A DNA stretch of 5,105 nucleotides, taken from an uncultured Rhizobiaceae group bacterium. GTDB taxonomy: Bacteria; Pseudomonadota; Alphaproteobacteria; Rhizobiales; Rhizobiaceae. Made by a program: the position numbers and the translations under genes. This document shows positions 1 through 5,105 of the stretch, one piece after another. The stretch lies in contig CALHHQ010000015.1 of assembly GCA_938030645.1 (NCBI GenBank), forward strand, positions 1 through 5,105. The letters run 5' to 3'. The number at the start of each line of letters is the position of its first letter. Position 1 is the stretch's first letter. Under the pieces are notes generated by a model. It ran no database searches. It saw only the letters and a list, made by a program, of their open reading frames with translations, and had not been told where the DNA came from.

Positions 1-1208
1 TCGATGTTTTCATGGTAGCGGCGAGAAATTTTCTCGTATGCCGGGTCCATGCGAAGCGCCATGTCAGCAGTGGTCATCATCGGTGCATGGGTTGCTGATG
101 CGTCATGGGCATCTGGTACTGTTGTTCCTGCCGCTGCATCAGTGGGTGTCCATTGTTGTGCACCCGCTGGGCTCTTTGTGAGTTTCCAGTCGTAGCCAAA
201 CAGCGTGTCGAAATAGCTGTTGTCCCATGCGATTGGCGTTGGGGTCCAAGCGCCTTCAACACCACTTGAAATTGTGTCGACGCCGCTGCCGCCACCCATT
301 GTGTTGACCCAACCTAAACCTTGGTCAGCAATGTTGCCGCCTTCAGGTTCTGGACCCACGTGTTTGTCGGGGTCGCCTGCTCCGTGGGCTTTACCAAATG
401 TGTGGCCACCAGCAACAAGTGCTACTGTTTCTTCGTCGTTCATCGCCATGCGTGCGAATGTTTCGCGAATGTCTCTGGCAGAAGCAAGGGGGTCAGGATT
501 TCCGTTAGGTCCCTCAGGATTGACGTAGATCAAGCCCATTTGTACAGCCGCCAATGGGTCAGCCAATTCACGGTCGCCAGAATAGCGTTCGTCGTCGAGC
601 CAGCCGGTTTCAGGACCCCAATAGATGTCTTCTTCAGGTTCCCAAATGTCTTTGCGGCCACCGCCGAAACCAAAGGTTTTAAAGCCCATGGATTCTAAGG
701 CACAGTTGCCTGTCAGGATCATCAGATCGGCCCAAGAGATTTTCTTGCCGTATTTCTGTTTGATCGGCCAAAGCAGCGCACGCGCCTTATCCAAATTCAC
801 ATTGTCAGGCCAGCTGTTCAAAGGCGCAAAACGCTGCGAGCCTGAGGCTCCACCACCACGGCCATCATGTGTTCTGTAAGTGCCGGCGCTGTGCCATGTC
901 ATACGAATGAAGAACGGACCGTAGTGGCCGTAGTCAGCAGGCCACCATTCTTGAGAATCGGTCATCAAAGCGTAGAGGTCTTCTTTAACAGCAGCGAGAT
1001 CAAGAGATTTAAACTCTGCAGCGTAGTCAAAATCATCACCCATTGGGTCAAGTTCTGCAGAGTTCTGGCTCAGGATTTTGAGGTTGAGCTGGTTTGGCCA
1101 CCAGTGCTGGTTGGCAGAGCTGCCCTTGGAGTTTTGCGTGTTTCCGCCGTGCATCACTGGGCACTTGCCTGCGCTTTCGCTGTTCAAATCGTCAACAACT
1201 GCGTTCAT
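1..1208 (-). CDS. katG: Catalase-peroxidase KatG, N-terminal 402 residues (3' end beyond window)
   Basis: Bifunctional haem catalase-peroxidase that removes hydrogen peroxide in the cytoplasm. No signal peptide is visible; the N-terminus has the usual GKCPVMHGG stretch (about residues 14-22). The reading frame is open from the ATG at 1206-1208 to the left edge without a break. The distal haem pocket is R102, W105 and H106 in IRMTWHSAGTYR. The KatG-specific Met-Tyr-Trp adduct partners are present as W105, Y228 (GLIYVNPEGP) and M254 (FARMAMND). The proximal side has H269 (GGHTFGKAHG), W321 and D382. This is the full catalytic set of the N-terminal domain, so the enzyme is predicted active. KatG proteins are about 720-750 residues, so a little under half, including the whole non-haem-binding C-terminal domain, is outside the window. 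The start is supported by GGAG seven bases upstream. oxyR is divergent across a 183-base gap, the classical arrangement for OxyR-activated katG. Confidence 0.97.
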   Translation of the reverse strand, partial: MNAVVDDLNSESAGKCPVMHGGNTQNSKGSSANQHWWPNQLNLKILSQNSAELDPMGDDFDYAAEFKSLDLAAVKEDLYALMTDSQEWWPADYGHYGPFFIRMTWHSAGTYRTHDGRGGGASGSQRFAPLNSWPDNVNLDKARALLWPIKQKYGKKISWADLMILTGNCALESMGFKTFGFGGGRKDIWEPEEDIYWGPETGWLDDERYSGDRELADPLAAVQMGLIYVNPEGPNGNPDPLASARDIRETFARMAMNDEETVALVAGGHTFGKAHGAGDPDKHVGPEPEGGNIADQGLGWVNTMGGGSGVDTISSGVEGAWTPTPIAWDNSYFDTLFGYDWKLTKSPAGAQQWTPTDAAAGTTVPDAHDASATHAPMMTTADMALRMDPAYEKISRRYHENI

Positions 1209-1214
1209 TATGAT

Positions 1215-1218
1215 CTCC
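1215..1218 (-). promoter_or_regulatory. Ribosome binding site of katG
   Basis: Read on the minus strand this is GGAG, with six bases between it and the ATG at 1208. It fixes the katG start, in clear contrast to oxyR, which has no such motif. Confidence 0.7.
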
Positions 1219-1284
1219 AATCCTTCGAATTTTTTGACTGAGAATACACTTCTGTGTGCATTTCATGTGATGTAGATGATGAAA

Positions 1285-1309
1285 AATCGAGTTCTATCTT
1301 TGGTCGATT
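1285..1309. repeat. Inverted repeat AATCGA-N13-TCGATT, candidate operator
   Basis: Perfect 6-base arms at 1285-1290 and 1304-1309 are separated by 13 bases. The arm spacing of about two helical turns suits a dimeric regulator such as a LysR-type protein, and the ATC...GAT form resembles general LysR-type boxes. Its position about 80 bases upstream of the katG start and about 85 bases upstream of oxyR is suitable for OxyR, but binding is inferred only. Confidence 0.4.
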
Positions 1310-1328
1310 ACTCATCCTTCAGGACCAA
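1300..1328. repeat. Inverted repeat TTGGTC-N17-GACCAA, candidate operator
   Basis: Perfect 6-base arms lie at 1300-1305 and 1323-1328 with a 17-base spacer. The left arm overlaps the right arm of the neighbouring AATCGA/TCGATT repeat at TC (1304-1305). The two palindromes are thus interlocked, as could occur if a tetramer uses two partly overlapping half-site pairs. A chance 6-base repeat is also possible. Confidence 0.3.
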
Positions 1329-1345
1329 GCCTATCAAACTAACAC

Positions 1346-1386
1346 CATAAGTTTAAGTTGATTTTTCTGATTGTTGACATAAGTTT
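1346..1386 (+). repeat. Direct repeat CATAAGTTT, two copies 32 bases apart
   Basis: Identical 9-base copies sit at 1346-1354 and 1378-1386. The period of 32 bases is close to three turns of the helix, so both copies face the same side of the DNA. The second copy ends five bases before the oxyR ATG, where a ribosome would bind the mRNA. It could be a site for autoregulation of oxyR, but no protein can be assigned from sequence alone. Confidence 0.35.
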
Positions 1387-1391
1387 TTCAA

Positions 1392-2297
1392 ATGGCGAAT
1401 TTTACCCTTCGACAACTCAAATATTTTGAAGCTTTAGTTCAGCATGGACATTTTGGTCGTGCTGCCGACGCTTGTTCTATCACCCAACCTGCATTGTCGT
1501 TACAAATCAAGGAACTCGAAAGTTCGCTTGGTGTGGTTCTTTTTGAGCGCACCGCGCGTCACATTAGTCTGACTGGGTTCGGGGAAGAGTTTGCGGTGCG
1601 CGTGCGAGAGATCATGCGTGCCAGCGATGAACTGGAAGAAATGGCAAGGGCTTCACAAGCAAACAGTTTGGGAAAGTTACGGATCGGAGTGATCCCAACA
1701 ATAGCACCCTATTTGTTGCCAACCATGATTGGCAACCTGAACCAAATGAGCAGTGGACTGGATATTCATGTGCGAGAAACCCTCACGCCGAAGCTGCTTG
1801 AGGAACTCAGCAACGGTCGCATTGATACCGCCATTGTTGCGTTGCCCATATCCGAACCAGCATTTGAAGAAACCGCATTGTTCTCTGAAAATTTCGTTCT
1901 GGTGCGTCCCAACAAAGACAAAAACCTGCCGGTGCCAAGCAGTAAAAAACTGCGAGAGATGAAATTATTGCTGTTGGAGGAAGGTCACTGTTTTCGGGAT
2001 CAAGCTTTGTCGTTTTGCAACATTCAAACGCTTCGCCCTTGGGAGGGATTGGAAGGGAGTTCGCTGTCGACACTTGTTCAAATGGTTGGTGTTGGTTTGG
2101 GGGTGACGCTGATACCACAAATGGCTGTGGCTGTGGAAACCAGTGCCGCGCCTGTTGTTGTTAGCCAATTCAAAACCCCACAACCAAGCCGAACTATTGG
2201 TATGATTTGGCGCAAAACCACGCCGTTGGCATCTCAACTTATGGATATTGCAGAAGTTGTGCGGAAGTCAGCTGAGGACTTATACAAACCCAACTGA
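1392..2297 (+). CDS. oxyR: Peroxide-sensing LysR-family regulator OxyR
   Basis: Cytoplasmic transcription factor that senses hydrogen peroxide through a disulphide and controls defence genes such as katG. The 301-residue length matches the family (E. coli OxyR 305). Residues 1-60 form the LysR winged helix-turn-helix (LRQLKYFEALV, then AADACSITQPALSLQIKELE). The rest is a two-lobed regulatory domain beginning near residue 94 (LGKLRIGVIPTIAPYLLP). The diagnostic redox motif is GHCFRDQALSFC with C200 and C209, nine positions apart as C199 and C208 are in E. coli. The invariant RD next to the sensing cysteine is kept, and a further GVGLGVTLIPQMAV segment near residue 235 is typical of OxyR. The start is secure: an in-frame TAA lies at 1380-1382 and the first residues are conserved. 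There is no visible Shine-Dalgarno sequence. An extra C28 lies in the helix-turn-helix. The gene is divergent from katG and convergent with the hydrolase gene to its right. Confidence 0.95.
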   Translation: MANFTLRQLKYFEALVQHGHFGRAADACSITQPALSLQIKELESSLGVVLFERTARHISLTGFGEEFAVRVREIMRASDELEEMARASQANSLGKLRIGVIPTIAPYLLPTMIGNLNQMSSGLDIHVRETLTPKLLEELSNGRIDTAIVALPISEPAFEETALFSENFVLVRPNKDKNLPVPSSKKLREMKLLLLEEGHCFRDQALSFCNIQTLRPWEGLEGSSLSTLVQMVGVGLGVTLIPQMAVAVETSAAPVVVSQFKTPQPSRTIGMIWRKTTPLASQLMDIAEVVRKSAEDLYKPN

Positions 2298-2315
2298 CGG
2301 TGTTTCTGTCGATCT

Positions 2316-3185
2316 CTATTCGCGTAACTGGATGGCCATTCCGTCTTTGCCGATTGTCAGTGGACCGTTCCAAGTCTCCGATACAGCCGCCCGCCAATCG
2401 TCGTCGGTAAAATTTGGATCATCTACGGGAACGAGATGATTGAGAACCAGATGTTTTGCAGAAGCAGCCGTGGCTATTTTCCCCGCATCCGGCGCCATTG
2501 TATGGCTGGCAATGAGATGCTGGCGAAGACCCGGTGCGCCTTTCATACGTCCGACCAAAGCGTCTATGCCTGCACCCAGCATTGCTTCGTGAATAAGAAT
2601 ATCAGCATTCTGTGCAAAATTTGCCAGCGGTGGAAAGTAACAAGTGTCTGCAGAAAAGACGATTTTCTTGCCATGGCCTTCAAATTTCAAGGAGTAACAG
2701 TCTTCTACTGGAGGGTGATCAACTCGTAGTGCCGAGACATTTAACCCAGCAATTTTTACCACATCGCCCTCTGCGTATGTATTGATCTTGACCAAATCTC
2801 GAAGAGAAACGCGTTTGTCATCGTGGGTGCGGATGTGATGATCAAACGCCATGGCCTTCAAAAAATTGTTCCAATAATCTTCGATGCCTGTCGGGCCGAA
2901 AATTTGAATAGGTTGTGTCAGCCCCGAAGTCCAAGCTGTATAAATGAGAGGCCCCAGTTCAAGCAGGTGATCGCAGTGCAAATGGGTGATAAAAATTCCA
3001 TCTAGTTCGGTCAGTGCAATGTCAGCATCTACAAGCGCTCTGGTCACACCGAGGCCGCAGTCGATCACATAGGTTTTGCCAGCGATCTGCAACGCCGATG
3101 AAGAAGATCGTGCGCTGCCTTTTCTAACTGATGGACCGCCTTTGGTTCCTAGCAAAACAACCCTGTCCATTTGCGTTTTACCCAT
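2316..3185 (-). CDS. Metallo-beta-lactamase-fold hydrolase, arylsulfatase / RNase Z-like subgroup
   Basis: A 289-residue zinc-dependent hydrolase, probably cytoplasmic, since no signal peptide or membrane segment is visible. The fold is shown by an N-terminal strand with VVLLGTKGGP (9-18), VIDCG (40-44), and the zinc motif HLHCDH with H68, H70, D72 and H73. Further probable ligands are H157 (RVDHPP), D180 (FSADT) and H250 (LVLNHLVP); H228 in SHTMAPDAG matches the HTSPEEAG-type motif. The metal site appears complete. These motifs place it with the AtsA/RNase Z-like branch. I see no long insertion like the RNase Z tRNA-clamping arm, and its operon partner is an aminotransferase, so tRNA processing is doubtful. 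The substrate is unknown; amide, lactone, lactam or ester hydrolysis are all possible. The ATG at 3185 overlaps the aminotransferase stop by 8 bases, implying translational coupling. M6 (3168-3170), immediately before the first strand, is an equally credible start. Neither start has a strong ribosome binding site. Confidence 0.85.
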   Translation of the reverse strand: MGKTQMDRVVLLGTKGGPSVRKGSARSSSSALQIAGKTYVIDCGLGVTRALVDADIALTELDGIFITHLHCDHLLELGPLIYTAWTSGLTQPIQIFGPTGIEDYWNNFLKAMAFDHHIRTHDDKRVSLRDLVKINTYAEGDVVKIAGLNVSALRVDHPPVEDCYSLKFEGHGKKIVFSADTCYFPPLANFAQNADILIHEAMLGAGIDALVGRMKGAPGLRQHLIASHTMAPDAGKIATAASAKHLVLNHLVPVDDPNFTDDDWRAAVSETWNGPLTIGKDGMAIQLRE

Positions 3186-4551
3186 GCCCAGCTTGCTCGC
3201 GCATTTCAGTTAACCCGGCATCGAGCGCTGAGACAATTTTCCGAATTTCAGTCGAAGTTATCACGAGCGGAGGAGATAAAATAATGTTGGGACCTGAAAT
3301 GCGAACCATGACACCGTGCTCGTATGTGGACTGATAAATGTGTGCTACTTTTGCTTTGTCTGGCGCCGCTTTCGTTTCGCGATCAGCCACAAGCTCCATA
3401 GCGCACATCAATCCATGCCCTCCGCGCACATCGCCAATTATTTCATGTTTGGTCGCAAGGTCTTGCAGCCCTGAAAACAGTTCTGCACCTCTTGCCGCGG
3501 CGTTGACATTGACGGCCAAGCGTTTGGTTTCTTCGATACAGGCAACGGCTGCGGCCGCACCAACCGGATGGCCAGAGTAAGTGTATCCAGAACCGATAGC
3601 TGCGCTGCCTGTTTTGTCATTTTCAAAAACGTCAGCAATCTTTTCATTCAGCATCACAGCACCGAATGGGAAATAACCATTTGTGATTGCTTTGGCTGTG
3701 CACATCATATCTGGTTGAACACCCCAAAGGCGTGAACCTGACCAGGAACCAGTGCGTCCATAGGCTGTGATAACCTCATCAGCGATCAGTAAAATGCCAT
3801 GTTTCTCACAGATTGCCTTAACAGCTGGCATGAAGCTCTCATGGGGAGGAATGACGCCGCCAGCTCCCAGAATTGGTTCCATGATGAAAGCTGCAATTGT
3901 GTTGGCACCTTGAAAAGCGATTTCGTCTTCCAGTGCAGCGATACACTTCGCAGCAAGCTTTGCAGGATCAGATTCATCAAATGGATTGCGGTATGTGTAA
4001 GGCGAGGGGATGTGATAGCAGCCGGCCATGAGCGGCTCATATTGTGTGCGGAAGTTTGCGTTTCCGTTTATCGATGCACCACCTGTATGGGTGCCGTGAT
4101 ATCCCTTTTTCAAACTGATGTATTTTACACGCCCCGGTTCCCCACGCAGTTTATGATATTGACGCGCCAGGCGCAGACCTATTTCGATGCTGTCAGATCC
4201 ACCCGATGTGAAGAATGAGCGCACCATGCCTTCTTCGGAAAAAAAGTCTTTAAGCATCTCACTCAAGATGATGATTTGATCATTCGTCGTGCCGCGAAAT
4301 GTTGAGTAGTAAGGTAACGCATCTAATTGTTTTGCGATTGCCTCTTTCACAGGTTGGCACGAGTAACCCAAGTTGACATTCCACAATCCGCCCACGGCAT
4401 CGATCAATTGCTTCCCATCCACATCGCGGATGAGACAGCCTTCACCTTCTGTGATGATTGCGGGTGGAGAGGCCTGCATTTCTGCCGGATGAGCCATTGG
4501 GTGCCAAATGTGTTTTGCATTCATGGCTTTTAAAAAATTCGAGTCTTTCAT
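3178..4551 (-). CDS. PLP-dependent class III aminotransferase (omega-amino acid/amine:keto acid type)
   Basis: Transfers a terminal or non-alpha amino group from an amine or omega-amino acid to a keto acid, usually pyruvate, using pyridoxal phosphate in the cytoplasm. The 457 residues match omega-transaminases (about 450-460). Visible family features are HIWHPM near the N-terminus (14-19), the substrate-pocket tryptophan in GGLWNVNLGY (W57), phosphate-binding SGGSDS (116-121), ring-stacking YHG (151-153), E225 (MEPILGAGG), cofactor-nitrogen-binding D258 (IADEVITAYGRTG), the Schiff-base lysine K287 (TAKAITNGY), YTYSGHP (323-329) and a C-terminal arginine R418 (VRISGP), which lies where omega-transaminases keep the arginine that handles carboxylates. 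The catalytic set is complete. Candidate donors include beta-alanine, taurine, putrescine-like amines or 4-aminobutyrate, and I cannot choose among them. GGAG lies eight bases before the ATG. The gene follows an iclR-type gene by 27 bases and overlaps the downstream hydrolase by 8 bases. Confidence 0.93.
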   Translation of the reverse strand: MKDSNFLKAMNAKHIWHPMAHPAEMQASPPAIITEGEGCLIRDVDGKQLIDAVGGLWNVNLGYSCQPVKEAIAKQLDALPYYSTFRGTTNDQIIILSEMLKDFFSEEGMVRSFFTSGGSDSIEIGLRLARQYHKLRGEPGRVKYISLKKGYHGTHTGGASINGNANFRTQYEPLMAGCYHIPSPYTYRNPFDESDPAKLAAKCIAALEDEIAFQGANTIAAFIMEPILGAGGVIPPHESFMPAVKAICEKHGILLIADEVITAYGRTGSWSGSRLWGVQPDMMCTAKAITNGYFPFGAVMLNEKIADVFENDKTGSAAIGSGYTYSGHPVGAAAAVACIEETKRLAVNVNAAARGAELFSGLQDLATKHEIIGDVRGGHGLMCAMELVADRETKAAPDKAKVAHIYQSTYEHGVMVRISGPNIILSPPLVITSTEIRKIVSALDAGLTEMREQAGHG

Positions 4552-4559
4552 ACTTTTTT

Positions 4560-4563
4560 CTCC
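4560..4563 (-). promoter_or_regulatory. Ribosome binding site of the aminotransferase gene
   Basis: GGAG on the minus strand, followed by an A-rich eight-base spacer to the ATG at 4551. It supports this start for the aminotransferase and lies directly after the small hairpin at 4565-4577. Confidence 0.65.
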
Positions 4564-4564
4564 A

Positions 4565-4577
4565 GCACGCGCCGTGC
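4565..4577 (-). other. Small hairpin GCACG-GCG-CGTGC between iclR-type gene and aminotransferase gene
   Basis: A perfect GC-rich 5-base stem with a 3-base loop fills the space between the regulator's TAA (4579-4581) and the aminotransferase GGAG (4560-4563). After it the RNA reads TGGAGAAAAAAG, with A rather than U residues, so it is not an intrinsic terminator for this operon. It could affect ribosome access or message processing between the two genes, or be a minor chance structure. Confidence 0.4.
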
Positions 4578-4578
4578 A

Positions 4579-5105
4579 TTAAGCTTCCTGTTTGGCGCGT
4601 TGAACAAGCGCCCATTTTTCTTGAATTGATGTTGGGACCTGGCCACCGAGATCGCGAGTAATATGGTAGCCGGTTTCCATCGCAGCGCTTGCCATTTTTT
4701 TGAGAACGGACGCATCCATCCGGGATGATGGTGTTGCGATTGCCAAGGTTCCGGCAGCAATGGTTGATCCGTTGAAAAACGGGACAGCCACAGAACTCAC
4801 TTCGGTTTCGTAAGTCTGGTTTGTATAGGCATATCCGTCTTCACGTGCGGTCTTCACGAGTTCCAATATATCTTCAAAGCTGGTGACCGTGGCGCTCGTG
4901 AACGATTCTAGTGTGTGCTTTTCGAGGGCGTCCAAAATTTCGTGGGGTCCGAAAGCCAACATGGCGATACCAGAAGAAGTGGCGTGCAATGGCAGCACCT
5001 CAGAGATATCGAAACCTACACGTGTTCCACGAATGCCACCATCTTTGATGGAAATTGTGGACATTCCTTTTGCTTGGCAAACGGAAGCGTGAACGAGTTC
5101 TTGGG
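4579..5105 (-). CDS. IclR-family transcriptional regulator, C-terminal effector-binding domain (5' end beyond window)
   Basis: The 174 visible residues form an IclR-type ligand-binding domain; about 80-95 residues carrying the N-terminal winged helix-turn-helix should lie beyond the right edge. The frame stays open to the edge, upstream of the internal methionine at 5062-5064, so that methionine is not the true start: the preceding residues (ELVHASVCQAKG) fit the domain's first strand. Recognition rests on LPLHATSSGIAMLAF, the family's LPLHATAxGKAxLA signature, and on GYAYTNQTYETEVSSVAVP, matching the usual GYAxxxEEYExGVxxIAxP. The lysine of the GKA signature is isoleucine here. IclR proteins usually sit beside the catabolic genes they control and bind a pathway metabolite. 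Its place 27 bases upstream of the aminotransferase, on the same strand, suggests it controls and is cotranscribed with that operon. The operon promoter is outside the window. Confidence 0.9.
   Translation of the reverse strand, partial: QELVHASVCQAKGMSTISIKDGGIRGTRVGFDISEVLPLHATSSGIAMLAFGPHEILDALEKHTLESFTSATVTSFEDILELVKTAREDGYAYTNQTYETEVSSVAVPFFNGSTIAAGTLAIATPSSRMDASVLKKMASAAMETGYHITRDLGGQVPTSIQEKWALVQRAKQEA

Larger units (their letters stand above)
1209..1391. promoter_or_regulatory. Divergent katG-oxyR control region
   Basis: This 183-base AT-rich gap has no ORF of its own and must hold both promoters and, by analogy with other oxyR-katG pairs, the OxyR operators. Visible structure includes the inverted repeat AATCGA-N13-TCGATT (1285-1309), the inverted repeat TTGGTC-N17-GACCAA (1300-1328), two CTATC words (1294-1298 and 1331-1335), the direct repeat CATAAGTTT (1346-1354 and 1378-1386), and a small ACAC-TTCT-GTGT hairpin (1246-1257) in the presumed katG leader. 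I could not fit the four-element ATAG/CTAT spacing of the E. coli OxyR consensus. No strong sigma-70 promoter stands out for either gene. For katG, TATTCT on the minus strand around 1241-1246 is a possible -10 without a good -35, which would suit an activator-dependent promoter. That part is a guess. Confidence 0.75.

Noticed and set aside
321..698. Plus-strand ORF of 125 codons opposite katG
   Set aside because: It is antisense to a fully conserved KatG catalytic region, has no recognisable domain or ribosome binding site, and its composition mirrors the KatG codons.
1246..1257. ACAC-TTCT-GTGT as a katG attenuator or riboswitch
   Set aside because: The stem is only four A/C-G/T pairs and is not followed by a T tract on the katG strand; too weak to call more than a possible leader hairpin.
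1374..1379. Perfect TTGACA as a -35 box for oxyR
   Set aside because: It lies only 12 bases before the oxyR ATG, so a -10 box at normal spacing would fall inside the coding region, and the start cannot move downstream without losing the conserved N-terminus.
2298..2315. Terminator between the convergent oxyR and hydrolase genes
   Set aside because: The gap is only 18 bases and shows just a very short, weak potential pairing (GAC...GTC) with no convincing stem or T tract in either direction. Termination may lie within the neighbouring coding regions or be factor-dependent.
3799..4218. Plus-strand ORF of 139 codons opposite the aminotransferase
   Set aside because: It lies wholly within a well-conserved aminotransferase reading frame on the other strand and encodes no recognisable protein feature.
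4579..5064. Complete 161-residue protein starting at the ATG 5062-5064
   Set aside because: The frame is open upstream to the window edge with residues that fit the IclR effector domain, and the family needs an N-terminal DNA-binding domain, so this is an internal methionine of a longer gene.

Overview
The window looks like chromosomal DNA of an alphaproteobacterium, possibly a marine Rhodobacterales- or Rhizobiales-like species. I infer this from the style of the proteins (an OxyR next to a bifunctional KatG, and an IclR / class III aminotransferase catabolic cluster) and from a moderate GC content of roughly half. The taxonomic guess is weak. All coding capacity is explained by five genes, two of them cut by the window edges. 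I see no tRNA, rRNA, CRISPR array, insertion sequence or prophage gene.

Left part (1-2297): a divergent peroxide-defence pair. A catalase-peroxidase gene (katG) reads leftward from 1208 and runs off the left edge, so the window holds its first 402 residues with the full set of N-domain haem and adduct residues. A 183-base AT-rich divergent control region (1209-1391) separates it from oxyR, which reads rightward (1392-2297). OxyR carries the paired redox cysteines (C200 and C209) of the peroxide-sensing family. The control region holds two interlocking inverted repeats and a 9-base direct repeat with a 32-base period. Its second copy lies just before the oxyR ATG, and oxyR has no visible Shine-Dalgarno sequence.

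Right part (2316-5105): a leftward gene cluster convergent with oxyR, with 18 bases between the stop codons and no clear terminator. In transcription order it holds an IclR-family regulator (its N-terminal DNA-binding domain lies outside the window), a PLP-dependent class III omega-aminotransferase 27 bases downstream, and a metallo-beta-lactamase-fold hydrolase whose start overlaps the aminotransferase stop by 8 bases. The tight spacing argues for one operon. A plausible reading is an IclR-controlled catabolic unit in which the hydrolase opens or deacylates a substrate and the aminotransferase moves the amino group to pyruvate or another keto acid. The substrate cannot be read from the sequence. 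This cluster is the most open-ended part of the window.
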